DNA of 64,000 nucleotides from JBLMYQ01 sp050260055 (GCA_050260055.1 JBLNBO010000040.1:1-64000), one strand, 5' to 3'. Positions 32,948 through 42,129 are shown, counted from the stretch's first letter. Numbers and translations are program-made. Notes: generated by a model from the letters alone, not told the origin.

Positions 32948-33844
32948 ATGAAAGAATTATTGAATTGCAGGTTGTGTCCACGAAACTGTGGAATTAATCG
33001 AGTAGAAGGAAAATCAGGGTTTTGCAGGTCGGGAGCCAATCCGAAATTAGCACTGGCTTCTGTTCATATGTGGGAAGAGCCTTGTATCAGCGGAACCCGA
33101 GGTTCTGGCACTGTATTCTTCTCGCACTGTAATCTAAAATGCGTATTCTGTCAGAACTTTGACATCAGCCAGCAGGATTTTGGCAAGGAAGTTACTATTG
33201 AAGAACTGGCTCAGGTTTTTATAAATCAACAGAAGAAAGGTGTTCACAACATAAATCTTGTATCGCCTACTCAGTACCTTGTTCAGATTAAACAAGCCTT
33301 AATCATAGCAAAGCAAAAGGGGCTTAATATCCCTGTGGTTTACAATACTAATGGTTATGAAAGCGTCGAGGGATTAAAGAGCCTGGAAGGACTTATCGAT
33401 ATTTATCTTCCAGATTTTAAATATGCTGATAATGAACTGGCCAAAAAGTATTCCGGCGTTAATGATTACTTTGAGAAGACATCAGAGGCAATACTTGAGA
33501 TGTATTCACAAACAGGCTATCCAGTATTTGACGGTGATGGAATAGTTAATAAAGGCTTGATAATAAGGCATTTGGTTTTGCCGGGACAGTTGGAAAATTC
33601 AAAGAAAGTGCTTAGATGGATTCAGGCAAATATTCCTAAAGATATTTATATAAGTCTTATGTGTCAGTATACTCCAATGCATAGGGCTTGTGATTATCCT
33701 GAGCTTAATCGAAGAATATATCAAAACGAGTATGATGAAATAATTGATTACTTCTTTGAAGCAGGATTGGAAAATGGATTTGTTCAGGAACTGTCTTCAG
33801 CAGAAGAGGGTTATATACCTAAGTTCAATTTGGAAGGGGTATGA
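32948..33844 (+). CDS. Radical SAM protein, PflX-like (pyruvate formate-lyase activase-like)
   Basis: The 298-aa protein begins with an extra Cys cluster (CRLCPRNCGINR...GFC: Cys7, 10, 14 and 26) and has the radical SAM triad Cys61, Cys65 and Cys68 (HCNLKCVFCQN). This is the layout of PflX-type activase homologues, which are often not encoded beside a glycyl-radical enzyme. It would use S-adenosylmethionine and an Fe-S cluster to generate a radical. No target glycyl-radical protein is in the window. A phosphoglycolate-phosphatase gene follows after 70 bp. The substrate is unknown. Confidence 0.85.
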   Translation: MKELLNCRLCPRNCGINRVEGKSGFCRSGANPKLALASVHMWEEPCISGTRGSGTVFFSHCNLKCVFCQNFDISQQDFGKEVTIEELAQVFINQQKKGVHNINLVSPTQYLVQIKQALIIAKQKGLNIPVVYNTNGYESVEGLKSLEGLIDIYLPDFKYADNELAKKYSGVNDYFEKTSEAILEMYSQTGYPVFDGDGIVNKGLIIRHLVLPGQLENSKKVLRWIQANIPKDIYISLMCQYTPMHRACDYPELNRRIYQNEYDEIIDYFFEAGLENGFVQELSSAEEGYIPKFNLEGV

Positions 33845-33914
33845 AATAAAAGCATTGTCATAAAACAAAAAAAGGCTAAAATAGAAGATAAGAATATTTA
33901 AGGAGGAATTTTTC

Positions 33915-34568
33915 GTGGGCTTTTCCGGAATTATATTTGACCTAGACGGTACATTGCTTAATACATTAGATGATATTGCAAATTCGGTGAATACTGTGTT
34001 GATAAAGCATGGATTTCCTGCACACAGCCTTGAAGAATATAAGTATTTTATAGGTCATGGAATTGAAGAACTGCTTATTAGAGCTTTACCATCAAGAGAC
34101 GTAGATAAGGAAACAGTGAAGGGATATTTATCAGAGGTAAAAGAAGAGTATGATAAAAGATGGAATGAATTTACCAGGCCATATGATGGAATAAACAAAT
34201 TGATAGATAAATTGCACTCAATGGGGATAAATATGTCTATACTTTCAAACAAGCCTGATGCCTTTACAAAAATATCGGTTGAGAAATATTTTGGCCTAGA
34301 ACGCTTTAATTATGTTTTTGGTGAAAGAGAAGGCATACCTAAAAAACCTGACCCATCCTCAGCTATGGAAATAGCAAGACTTTCAGAAATTTTACCTTCG
34401 AATTTTCTTTACTTGGGAGACACAGATATTGATATGAAAACTGCCAGCTCTGCTGGTATGTACGCTGTAGGTGCATTGTGGGGATTTAGGAAGGCTGATG
34501 AACTGTTAAACAGCGGCGCAAAAGCAATAATAAAAAATCCTATGGACCTCATTGATTTGATTAATTAA
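33915..34568 (+). CDS. HAD-superfamily phosphoglycolate phosphatase-like enzyme
   Basis: This 217-aa protein starts at GTG after AAGGAGGAATTTTTC. HAD motifs are FDLDGTLLNT (Asp9, Asp11), LSNKPD, KKPDPS and GDTDIDMKTASSAG, with a type-1 helical cap (about 15-80). The GHGIEELLIRALP segment is typical of Gph-like phosphatases that dephosphorylate 2-phosphoglycolate. It may be in an operon with the preceding radical SAM gene. It is only loosely related to the HAD enzyme at 16511. Confidence 0.88.
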   Translation: MGFSGIIFDLDGTLLNTLDDIANSVNTVLIKHGFPAHSLEEYKYFIGHGIEELLIRALPSRDVDKETVKGYLSEVKEEYDKRWNEFTRPYDGINKLIDKLHSMGINMSILSNKPDAFTKISVEKYFGLERFNYVFGEREGIPKKPDPSSAMEIARLSEILPSNFLYLGDTDIDMKTASSAGMYAVGALWGFRKADELLNSGAKAIIKNPMDLIDLIN

Positions 34569-34698
34569 AAAATACATAATACATATAAATTTTGAATTTG
34601 ATTTTTAAATTCACTGTTACTAAAATCATTTAAATTAATAGAAAAAAGAAATTTAGCAAATAATATAGTAATCGAACGCTTAATCAAAAGGGGTATTT

Positions 34699-35748
34699 AT
34701 GAAAAGAATAATATTACTAGTTGTTTTGCTGATTTCTTTTGTTTTTTCTGGATGTTCTTTAAATAAGAGTGAATCCACTCCGATTAAAAAGCCAGACATT
34801 AAATTACAAAAACAGGGATACAGCTATACTAAGAACGAAGATAAGTTTTTTATTACAGAAATCATTTCTTCTCCTTCATTGAAGAATAATAAGTTGGGTG
34901 ATCCTATACAGCAAGAGGCGAGGGTATTCCTACCTCCTTCATATTATAGTGAAACTGAAAAGAGATATCCGGTTGTTTATTATCTTCATGGATTTGGAAG
35001 CAGTTTCTTAGAAATTGATTGGTATAGAAATAATTATAAAAGTTTTGTTACTAATAAGAAGAACAAAGAGTTTATTCTTGTCGGAGTTAATGGCAGAAAT
35101 AAATTGGATGGCAGCTTCTATGTCAATTCTCCGGTTACTGGGAATTGGGAGGATTATATTATTAATGACGTTGTCTCTTTCATAGACAATAAATACAAAA
35201 CCATTGCAATGCCCAGCTCAAGAGGTATTTCCGGTTTTTCTATGGGAGGATTCGGAGCCTTAAGTCTTGGCTTTCATCATCCTGAAATATTTTCCTGCAT
35301 ATTTGCTATAAGCCCAGGAATATTTGAAAGAGTAGATGTTAAAAAAGTATTAACAACTTGGAATTCTAAAATAATTACTGCCTATGGTGCAGCTTTTGCA
35401 CCTAACCTTGACAAGCCATATCCATATGTGGAGCTTCCTATCTTTAATAATACAAGTAGAGATAAAATTATCATAACTAAGTGGATAAATGGAACAGGAA
35501 ATTTTGAATTAAAGGTAAGTAAATATATAAATAATATAAGACAGCTTACTGGCGTTCAGGTTGCATATGGAACAAAAGACGCCTTTTATTGGATACCTAA
35601 TGGATGCAAAAATTTATCAAAAAGCTTAACTGATAAGAAAATTAAAAACACTCTAATTGAATTTGATGGAAATCACGGAGATAAGAATAATGTTATTGTT
35701 GATAAATATATGTTTCCGTATTTTTCGAAACTATTAAAAGTTCAATAA
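34699..35748 (+). CDS. Lipoprotein esterase of the esterase D / acetyl-xylan-feruloyl type
   Basis: The 349-aa protein has a lipoprotein signal with lipobox FSGC (Cys19) and an alpha/beta-hydrolase domain (about 75-349). YPVVYYLHGFGSS is the oxyanion region, GISGFSMGGFGALS holds the nucleophile Ser, and GNHGDKNN near the C-terminus supplies the catalytic His. This fold includes feruloyl and acetyl-xylan esterases and mycolyltransferases. A surface role in removing side groups from plant polymers fits the other polysaccharide proteins here but is inferred. Confidence 0.88.
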   Translation: MKRIILLVVLLISFVFSGCSLNKSESTPIKKPDIKLQKQGYSYTKNEDKFFITEIISSPSLKNNKLGDPIQQEARVFLPPSYYSETEKRYPVVYYLHGFGSSFLEIDWYRNNYKSFVTNKKNKEFILVGVNGRNKLDGSFYVNSPVTGNWEDYIINDVVSFIDNKYKTIAMPSSRGISGFSMGGFGALSLGFHHPEIFSCIFAISPGIFERVDVKKVLTTWNSKIITAYGAAFAPNLDKPYPYVELPIFNNTSRDKIIITKWINGTGNFELKVSKYINNIRQLTGVQVAYGTKDAFYWIPNGCKNLSKSLTDKKIKNTLIEFDGNHGDKNNVIVDKYMFPYFSKLLKVQ

Positions 35749-35776
35749 TACTTTTAAAATATTTAGTTTTTAATTA

Positions 35777-37111
35777 TTATCTTTTTAATAATAGGCTTTT
35801 TCTAACAAGATATATAATTGTATAGAGTCCAACCAACAAAAGCCCTGCAATTAAGCCTGAACCTTGTCCAGCAATAAGCGGCATACTTGCTATTATTGCA
35901 ATCAGGCTTGCTATTGATAGAAATGATGTGAATGGATAGCCTGGAAATTGACAATTTCCTTTAGGAGGACATCCATTTTTTTTACGTAATTTATAATGAC
36001 TTACAAGTATAATCAAGTAAACAAAAAGAAGAGAGAATCCTCCTGAACTTGTCAGAAAGATATATACTTGATGTGGAAGTAAAAGTCCAAAAAATAATCC
36101 TGCTAACATTGCGGCGCCTGAGAAAAGTATCCCTCGATAAGGAACTTTCCCTTTGTCTTTTAGCCAAATAGGGGCGTAACCTTCATCTGTAAGAGAACGT
36201 AGCATTCTTCCCAGGCCAAACATGGCTGCAAGCATAGTGGAGAGAATAGCAGTTATTAAAACAATATTCATTATATTTCCCGCCCAGCCAAGTCCCCATT
36301 TGGATAGTGATACTACCAGGGGGCTTGCATTTTCAGTTAAAATATTAGTTGGTACTAATGGGAGAATTATAAATGCAACAGCAACATACATCGAAATCAA
36401 AGCTAAAACGGTATAGTTTATCGCACGGGGAACAGTTACATGAGGTTGATTAGATTCAGCAGCAGCAAAACCTATAACTTCGAAACCAGCATAAGCAAAC
36501 ATTACAATCAGCATACTGCCAGCTATTCCGCCAATTCCAGAAGGTATCCAAGGTTCTTTGTTGAGAGCTCCGGCATGGACAGGAGGAATTCCTGGTATAA
36601 ATCCAATAATTAATGAAAGACCTAATATGATAAAACCTATAATGGCAAAAATCTTAATAGCTGCAAGGCCGCTTTCGAGTTTACTCAGACGGTCGGCTCC
36701 CAAGAGATTTAGAATAGTAACTATAATAATTACTAAAGAACCAAGTAATTGTATTGAAAGAAAGGGAAGACATGTTCTAATAAAAATTGAAACAGCGGCA
36801 GCTTCACTAGACATGGCTAGAATCATACCGGTCCAATAAACCCAGCCGACAACAAAGCCTAATCCTGGGCCATATGCATTTTGCGCAAAGGTTCTAAAAG
36901 AGCCTGGATGCGGATCTGCTACAGTCATTTCAGATAAGGCATAAAGTATAAAGTATACTAAAATTCCTCCTAAAATATAAGAGATTACCACAGATGGACC
37001 AGCTGCCTTAATTGCTATTGAAGTTCCAAGAAAGAATGAGCCTCCTATCACCATTCCAAGGGTCATCATAATTAGCTGCCAAGCTGAAAGACCAGTATGA
37101 TTATTTTCCAT
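35777..37111 (-). CDS. APC-family amino acid permease
   Basis: The 444-aa protein has about 12 membrane segments. The first carries MTLGMVIGGSFFLGTSIAIKAAGPSV, the unwound substrate-binding helix of APC transporters, and FAYAGFEVIGFAAAESNQPHVTVPRAI is the typical helix-6 to helix-7 region of amino-acid permeases. It starts at ATG 37111 after AAAGGAGGCA. It would import, or exchange, an amino acid with protons. It is monocistronic and convergent with the esterase gene, with only a weak AT-rich hairpin between them. Confidence 0.93.
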   Translation of the reverse strand: MENNHTGLSAWQLIMMTLGMVIGGSFFLGTSIAIKAAGPSVVISYILGGILVYFILYALSEMTVADPHPGSFRTFAQNAYGPGLGFVVGWVYWTGMILAMSSEAAAVSIFIRTCLPFLSIQLLGSLVIIIVTILNLLGADRLSKLESGLAAIKIFAIIGFIILGLSLIIGFIPGIPPVHAGALNKEPWIPSGIGGIAGSMLIVMFAYAGFEVIGFAAAESNQPHVTVPRAINYTVLALISMYVAVAFIILPLVPTNILTENASPLVVSLSKWGLGWAGNIMNIVLITAILSTMLAAMFGLGRMLRSLTDEGYAPIWLKDKGKVPYRGILFSGAAMLAGLFFGLLLPHQVYIFLTSSGGFSLLFVYLIILVSHYKLRKKNGCPPKGNCQFPGYPFTSFLSIASLIAIIASMPLIAGQGSGLIAGLLLVGLYTIIYLVRKSLLLKR

Positions 37112-37267
37112 TAAAATGCCTCCTTTAAAATATATAATTAGTATTTACAAATTGAATAAAGTTATTAGATGCAGGAAACTATAAAATGTTTTTAGCAAGT
37201 TAAATCTAAAACCAACAAAACTTCTTAGATAAAAAAGGTTAGACTTCCTTAAAATTACAAAAACTGG

Positions 37268-37297
37268 TTGACTGGATTCATTAGACAATGATAAAAT
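37268..37297 (+). promoter_or_regulatory. Candidate promoter of dapB
   Basis: TTGACT, an 18-bp spacer and TAAAAT, about 120 bp before dapB. The rest of 37112-37417 is AT-rich; no lysine riboswitch (L-box) or T-box core was recognised in it. Confidence 0.45.
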
Positions 37298-37417
37298 ATT
37301 TTAGATTTGAAAACTCTTTATTTTAATAGTTTTTTGCCATTAATCACAATTTATATGGCAGGTATATTAACTAATAATTTGTATCTCGTAAAAATATGAA
37401 AACGGGAGGTCGTTTAA

Positions 37418-38185
37418 ATGGAAGAAAGTAGAGTCAATGTTGCTATTTCTGGGGCTGCAGGAAGAATGGGGCATATTGTAAAGGAAACCATTGATGCAGC
37501 AGACAACATGCATTTTGCAGTAGGATTTGACCAAAAGCCTTTGGAGAATTCTATTTATGATGTCTGCGAAAGCTTCAATTACCAAGGAATGGTGGATGTG
37601 GTGATAGACTTTTCTCATCCATCGGCTCTTCAAAACCTGTTGAAGTTTTGTCTTGAAAAAAAAGTACCGGTGGTTATTGCTACAACAGGGCTCAACAGTG
37701 AGCATATGATAATGATTGAAGAAGCATCAAAGGAAATTCCTATCCTTCAATCATCAAATATGTCACTTGGGGTAGCCATTTTAAAATCACTGGTAAAGCA
37801 AGCCGCTAAATCCCTGGCTCCGAGAGGATTTGATATTGAGATTCTTGAGAAGCATCATCGACGGAAGAAAGATGCGCCAAGTGGTACAGCAATTTCCATT
37901 GCAAAAGAAATACAAAGCGTTCTGCCGGAAAGATATGAATTTATTAATGACAGGAACGCAGTCGAAGGCCCAAGAGGCAAAAATGAGATTGGTATGCCGG
38001 TAATACGTGGTGGAAGCATTGTTGGAGAACATGAGGTTTTCTTCTGCGGTGAAGACGAGATAATAGCAATTTCTCATGAAGCTCTTTCACCAAAGATATT
38101 TGCCTTGGGAGCAGTAATGGCAGCAAATTACTTGCTTACTGTACCGCCAGGAATTTATTCTATAGAGAACGCGCTTGGACTTTAA
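37418..38185 (+). CDS. dapB: 4-hydroxy-tetrahydrodipicolinate reductase
   Basis: This 255-aa protein has the NAD(P)-binding VAISGAAGRMGHIV and the catalytic EILEKHHRRKKDAPSGTA, with the His-His pair and the substrate-binding Lys/Gly-Thr. It catalyses the second committed step of the diaminopimelate/lysine pathway, which feeds peptidoglycan and, in spore-formers, dipicolinate. Length is normal. It is monocistronic here, away from dapA, with a strong terminator behind it. The start ATG follows GGGAGGTCG. Confidence 0.97.
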   Translation: MEESRVNVAISGAAGRMGHIVKETIDAADNMHFAVGFDQKPLENSIYDVCESFNYQGMVDVVIDFSHPSALQNLLKFCLEKKVPVVIATTGLNSEHMIMIEEASKEIPILQSSNMSLGVAILKSLVKQAAKSLAPRGFDIEILEKHHRRKKDAPSGTAISIAKEIQSVLPERYEFINDRNAVEGPRGKNEIGMPVIRGGSIVGEHEVFFCGEDEIIAISHEALSPKIFALGAVMAANYLLTVPPGIYSIENALGL

Positions 38186-38190
38186 CTTAA

Positions 38191-38235
38191 AGAGGCTAAC
38201 TTTAAAATCAAATCGATTTTAGGTTAGCCTCTTTT
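38191..38235 (+). terminator. Terminator of dapB
   Basis: Stem AGAGGCTAAC plus inner AAAATC with complements, followed by TTTTT. Confidence 0.92.
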
Positions 38236-38432
38236 TGAATTTTCATTTAATTATTTATCGAACAAATATTGTTTTCATTCAGACTATACGGGTAAAAAGA
38301 TTCATATTATTTAGTGAATGCTCTATTATTCCAAACAATCTTAAATAATGGATTGTTGACGCATGTATGTTTCTAAAGTATAATCATAAAAAGGTGTATA
38401 TAAAAAAACGGTTTTTAGAGGGAGAATAATTA

Positions 38433-38891
38433 ATGAAAATTAGAAAAGCAAAAATATCTGATGTTGAAGAAATACATTCTTTAATAAATCAATACGCAGA
38501 GGAAGGATTGATGCTTCCCAAGCCTCGCATGGCATTATATGAAAACATAAGGGATTTTATTGTTGCCGAAGAAGATGGAAAAGTTTTAGGTATTGGTGCG
38601 CTACATATAATATGGGAGGATTTAGCAGAAATTCGCTCATTAGCAGTTAACAAAAATTCATGTAAAAAGGGTATTGGTAAAAAAATTGTTTCTGAATTAC
38701 TTAATGAAGCAAAAGAACTAGGAATTTGCGAAGTGTTTACACTGACATATAAATTGGAATTCTTTGAGAAATGTGGATTTATTAAGGTTGATAAAGAGGA
38801 TTTACCTAAAAAAGTATGGAAAGACTGTATTAATTGTGCAAAATTCCCCAATTGTGATGAAAACGCAATGATTAATAAAATAAAACTTTAG
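38433..38891 (+). CDS. GNAT N-acetyltransferase, ArgA-like (N-acetylglutamate synthase type)
   Basis: The 152-aa GNAT protein shows EIRSLAVNKNSCKKGIGKKIV (acetyl-CoA loop) and FFEKCGFIKV. The Cys-rich tail KVWKDCINCAKFPNCDENAM is the hallmark of short ArgA-like acetyltransferases that start arginine synthesis by acetylating glutamate. No arg gene is adjacent. It starts at ATG after GAGGGAGAAT. Confidence 0.85.
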   Translation: MKIRKAKISDVEEIHSLINQYAEEGLMLPKPRMALYENIRDFIVAEEDGKVLGIGALHIIWEDLAEIRSLAVNKNSCKKGIGKKIVSELLNEAKELGICEVFTLTYKLEFFEKCGFIKVDKEDLPKKVWKDCINCAKFPNCDENAMINKIKL

Positions 38892-38908
38892 AATAAAAAA
38901 AATTTTAA

Positions 38909-38945
38909 TAGCAGAAGTGTTTTTAAAACACTTCTGCTATTTTTT
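38909..38945 (+). terminator. Terminator
   Basis: Stem ATAGCAGAAGTGT with its complement around TTTTAAA, then TTTTTT. Confidence 0.93.
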
Positions 38946-39128
38946 GTGGATATAATTATAGAATATTTTTAATTACTGTAGCAGATTTATGCCTAAAAAA
39001 GCTTTTATGTCTTTAAAATATTGCTCTTTTAATTACTGTAATTCTTTTATGAATTGTATTTATCTTTCACAATAATTATTTAAATAAAGTGCAAACTATT
39101 ATAGACCAAAATAAAAGGAGGGAATATT

Positions 39129-39527
39129 ATGCAAAATATAGGTGAAAATGATAGATTGCAGAATACCAAGGCAGGCATGTCTTCAAGATGGAATAAATTT
39201 CTTACCGAGTTTGCGAAAGAAAAGCCTATTATTGGCAATTATTCATCTAAAGGTATTTGGTTAGTCCCGGAAGGTAGAAAGATAAGGTTAAAATATAACG
39301 GAATATTAGCAGACAATGGTGCACAAGATATCTATACTGCAGTAAGCTATGGAAGCAACAGTTATTGGGAAGATGTAAAATATTATAAAATGGACAAAGT
39401 AGATTATAATACTTTTGAAACTTTTATTCCTGCAAGTGAAAGAACCAACTTCAACATTTGTTTTAAGGATGGAGCAAATAATTGGGATAACAACTCAGGT
39501 ACAAACTATACTTTTGATTCTTTCTAA
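39129..39527 (+). CDS. Stand-alone CBM25/CBM53-like carbohydrate-binding protein
   Basis: This 132-aa protein has no signal peptide. Residues 45-132 match a starch-binding module of families 25/53: KIRLKYNGILADNGAQDIYTAVSYG, YWEDVKYYKM and FNICFKDGANNWDNNSGTNYTF contain the ligand Trp and Asn residues. Such modules normally sit on secreted amylases; alone and intracellular, this one may bind a storage glucan such as glycogen/granulose. It begins after AGGAGGG and ends before a bidirectional terminator. The ligand is inferred. Confidence 0.82.
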   Translation: MQNIGENDRLQNTKAGMSSRWNKFLTEFAKEKPIIGNYSSKGIWLVPEGRKIRLKYNGILADNGAQDIYTAVSYGSNSYWEDVKYYKMDKVDYNTFETFIPASERTNFNICFKDGANNWDNNSGTNYTFDSF

Positions 39528-39544
39528 ATAGATTTCCACGTAGT

Positions 39545-39570
39545 AAAGCGGCATAAATTTATGCCGCTTT
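39545..39570. terminator. Bidirectional terminator
   Basis: Perfect palindrome with arms AAAGCGGCATAAA, lying between the CBM gene and the convergent alcohol dehydrogenase gene. Confidence 0.85.
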
Positions 39571-39578
39571 TAAAACTC

Positions 39579-40679
39579 TTATTTTAGGCTTTCACGGTAA
39601 ATATGGTCCATCTCTTGACAGCTGAATTGTTTCAATGTGTTTGATAAATTTTTTGCTTTAATAGCAATAGAAGTATAGAGTTTAATTTCATCTTCATTAA
39701 CTGTTTCTTTGTCATTCAAGAGAGAATCCAAAAGAGCTTTTAGTTCTTCTATGTTTTTCATGCCAAGAGAGTTAATTATTTCATTGACACGTTTTTCACT
39801 TTCTATATTAATAAGCTTTAGATATTCATACATTAATAGGCCATTAGCCCTGCCGTGGTCTACATTTTTAAAGAATGTTAACGGATAGCCCATGGAATGG
39901 AGAACAGTACAGCCTGTATGTGCAATAACCATTCCAGCAAGGCAGGAAGCATAAAGGAGTTTTTCCCTTAATTCAAAGCTTATACTTTCTCCAGTCAGTT
40001 CTTTTAGGCTGCTTCCTAAAAGATTTGCAGATTCTTTTGCAAGTATGTCACTTGAAACAGACGCGCGGTTTGATAAATAACCTTCAACTGCATGAGAAAG
40101 TGCATCTATTGCTGTATTTATAGTTGCTTTTTTTGGAAGGGCTTCAGTATAACGGGCATCCAAGAAAGCCGCTTTCGGGAATATTATTTCGTTTGAAACA
40201 TTAAGTTTGTTTTGGCTTTTTGTATCTGTAATAACCGAATATGGGGTAACTTCACTTCCGGTGCCAGCCGTTGTTGGTACGGCTGCAATCGGCAAAACAG
40301 GATTTGTAAAAGAATTTTTAAAAAAGTCATCACTATCAAGTGGATTTTTAGCTAACAATGCTATTGCTTTTGCAGAATCTAAAGGTGAACCGCCGCCAAT
40401 TCCTATTACAAAATCAACATTTTCTTTTCGTGCAATATCTGCACCCTCCATAACATTTTCAACAGTTGGGTTGCTTAAAACATTATCATATACGGCAAAA
40501 TCAATTTTTGAAGCTGACAATGCTTCCTCAACATCTCTTTGAGAACCATTAATTTTAGCAGATCTTTTGCCTGTAACTATAAGAGCTTTTTGCCCCAGAG
40601 TATTGAATACACCTGCATTTTCCTTAATGCAATTACTTCCGAAAAAGACTTTGGTAGGTAAAAAATATTTAAACTGCAT
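39579..40679 (-). CDS. Iron-type (group III) alcohol dehydrogenase
   Basis: This 366-aa protein has the NAD(P) motif GGGSPLDSAKA, AVPTTAGTGSEVTPYSV, and the metal ligands in DALSHAVEGYLS and HTGCTVLHSMGY/FKNVDHGRANG (one Asp and three His). Group III dehydrogenases interconvert aldehydes and alcohols, for example butanol or propanediol, in fermentation. It is shorter than most (about 380-400 aa) but complete. The upstream region is shared with a divergent XRE repressor gene whose operators lie between them, so the repressor may also affect this gene. Confidence 0.93.
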   Translation of the reverse strand: MQFKYFLPTKVFFGSNCIKENAGVFNTLGQKALIVTGKRSAKINGSQRDVEEALSASKIDFAVYDNVLSNPTVENVMEGADIARKENVDFVIGIGGGSPLDSAKAIALLAKNPLDSDDFFKNSFTNPVLPIAAVPTTAGTGSEVTPYSVITDTKSQNKLNVSNEIIFPKAAFLDARYTEALPKKATINTAIDALSHAVEGYLSNRASVSSDILAKESANLLGSSLKELTGESISFELREKLLYASCLAGMVIAHTGCTVLHSMGYPLTFFKNVDHGRANGLLMYEYLKLINIESEKRVNEIINSLGMKNIEELKALLDSLLNDKETVNEDEIKLYTSIAIKAKNLSNTLKQFSCQEMDHIYRESLK

Positions 40680-40746
40680 TTTGCATCACCTCTCATAACA
40701 AAGATTAGGATTATTTAATACTAATAAGAATTAAAAGTCAAATATG

Positions 40747-40790
40747 AAAAACAACGCAATGTAAAACAAACTTTACATTGCGTTGTTTTT
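40747..40790. promoter_or_regulatory. Distal operator of the XRE gene inside a terminator-like hairpin
   Basis: A 19-bp inverted repeat (arms AAAACAACGCAATGTAAA and complement, ending TTTTT) with the core TGTAAA-N6-TTTACA at 40760-40777. The same core recurs 43 bp away at 40803-40820. It could be both a binding site and a hairpin. Confidence 0.6.
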
Positions 40791-40802
40791 ATGATATTAT
40801 GA

Positions 40803-40820
40803 TGTAAAGGGAACTTTACA
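40803..40820. promoter_or_regulatory. Proximal operator of the XRE gene
   Basis: TGTAAA-GGGAAC-TTTACA ends 2 bp before the GGAGGTGAT ribosome site and fits auto-repression by the encoded HTH protein. Its centre is 43 bp (about four helical turns) from the distal site. Confidence 0.65.
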
Positions 40821-40834
40821 ATGGAGGTGATTGC

Positions 40835-41041
40835 TTGAACAATAGAATCAGAGAATTGCGCAACAGAATAAATATTACGCAAGAACAGCTTGCAGATAAA
40901 CTGGGGGTTTCCAGACAAACAATAATCTCAATTGAAAACGGAAGATATAACCCATCATTAATATTAGGATATAAAATTTCGAAAGTATTCGATGAAAAAA
41001 TAGAAGAAATTTTTGATTTTTCTAATCTAGAGGAGGAGTAA
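40835..41041 (+). CDS. Small XRE-family HTH repressor
   Basis: This 68-aa protein starts at TTG after GGAGGTGAT. Residues 5-58 are one helix-turn-helix: RELRNRINITQEQLADKLGVSRQTIISIENGRYNPSLILGYKISKVF. Short XRE repressors of this type (YozG-like) pair with a small membrane protein encoded next. The next gene starts 2 bp after its stop. Two identical-core palindromes upstream are likely its own operators. It probably senses a state of the membrane or a ligand through its partner. Confidence 0.93.
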   Translation: MNNRIRELRNRINITQEQLADKLGVSRQTIISIENGRYNPSLILGYKISKVFDEKIEEIFDFSNLEEE

Positions 41042-41043
41042 TT

Positions 41044-41421
41044 ATGAAAAAAGATTTTTATAACGGTGTATTATTAGTAAACTATATATTCATGGGGCTT
41101 TTTATAGCTTCAATAGTATTTGCCAGCTTTTATTACAACACAACAGCAACAATCTTTGTTGCTGTAATACTTGCGGTAGCACTAGTATACAAATTAGTAA
41201 GAATTAAGGGAGCCAAAAAAGAATTTGACGAGAGAAATGAAATAATCTATTACAAATCTTTGGGAGTGGCTGCATATTGCCTGCTTATTGTAATATTCTT
41301 TTTCTATTCTATGGAGCTTACTAAGAATAATGGAAGTATATCCATGAGGACAACTGTAGAATTATTCGCACTTTTGTTTGGTTATATTATCAGCAGATTA
41401 TATTTTAGAAGGAAATACTAG
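41044..41421 (+). CDS. Small integral membrane protein, partner of the XRE repressor
   Basis: The 125-aa protein has four hydrophobic segments. The loop KGAKKEFDERNEIIYYKSLGVAAY has the FDERxExI motif of DUF2178-like proteins, which commonly follow small XRE regulators. It is coupled to the repressor gene and starts after AGAGGAGGAGTAATT. No enzymatic residues are evident. Confidence 0.85.
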   Translation: MKKDFYNGVLLVNYIFMGLFIASIVFASFYYNTTATIFVAVILAVALVYKLVRIKGAKKEFDERNEIIYYKSLGVAAYCLLIVIFFFYSMELTKNNGSISMRTTVELFALLFGYIISRLYFRRKY

Positions 41422-41520
41422 CTTCCGGTATTTGCCAAGATGATGATTTGCTTGGAGAGGGAACATAATCGGTTAACCTTTAATATAATGTAGTAATTTA
41501 TTATGTTAAGGAGGAAAGTT

Positions 41521-42126
41521 ATGTTTCCGTACAGTATGTATTATTTTTCTGAAGATCAGTATTACCCAATAGATGCTATGTCTGAGCAGAATCTATATGG
41601 AGACGTCAGGGGATATGATGACGATATGGGGCTGGAAATATCCAGAATGCCGGATGACCCGCCGCCAATTCTGACAAATAATCCAGTGACAACGGCTATT
41701 GCTTTAAGAAAAGAGCTTACAGGGTACCCCAACTATGGAAATCCAAGCGGAAATGCAGATATTCTTTATACAGGCAACCAAGGTGCCTGGACTTTTGCAC
41801 TGCCAGCCTTTCTGTCTGCTGCTCTTGTGAGATTCAGAAGAGTTGAACTGGTTATCAGAGGTGCATTAGATGATCACTACAATGTGCCTGTAAGCAGCTA
41901 CAGAATGACTGTTAATGTAAATGGAATACCGCAAAATATAGGTGCTTTACCTTTTGTTCATGGGAGTCCTGTAGGACAGAGGTTTAATAACTGGAATCAA
42001 TTGATTATTCCTATTTCTCCAATAAATGTAAGAAGGAATAATAGAGTAGTTATTAGAAATACATCAACTGCAGGTCTAAATGACTTTATAGCATTTGACT
42101 GGATGGAAATGAGATTCTATCTATAA
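41521..42126 (+). CDS. Hypothetical protein, probable beta-sandwich
   Basis: The 201-aa protein starts at ATG 41521 after AAGGAGGAAAGTT; an in-frame ATG six codons upstream overlaps the ribosome site. The family is not recognised. The N-terminal 45 residues are Tyr/Met/Asp-rich (FPYSMYYFSEDQYYPIDAM), like low-complexity ends of spore-surface proteins. The remainder alternates hydrophobic residues as in a jelly-roll (RVELVIRGALDDHYNVPVSSYRMTVNVNG). No signal peptide is present. A coat- or exosporium-associated role is a guess. Confidence 0.8.
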   Translation: MFPYSMYYFSEDQYYPIDAMSEQNLYGDVRGYDDDMGLEISRMPDDPPPILTNNPVTTAIALRKELTGYPNYGNPSGNADILYTGNQGAWTFALPAFLSAALVRFRRVELVIRGALDDHYNVPVSSYRMTVNVNGIPQNIGALPFVHGSPVGQRFNNWNQLIIPISPINVRRNNRVVIRNTSTAGLNDFIAFDWMEMRFYL

Positions 42127-42129
42127 TTT

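Noticed and set aside
37300..37417. A lysine riboswitch before dapB
   Set aside because: None of the conserved L-box core segments is present in the short AT-rich leader.
41521..42126. A BclA/exosporium collagen-like protein
   Set aside because: There are no Gly-x-y repeats; only a Tyr-rich N-terminus gives a vague spore-surface impression.
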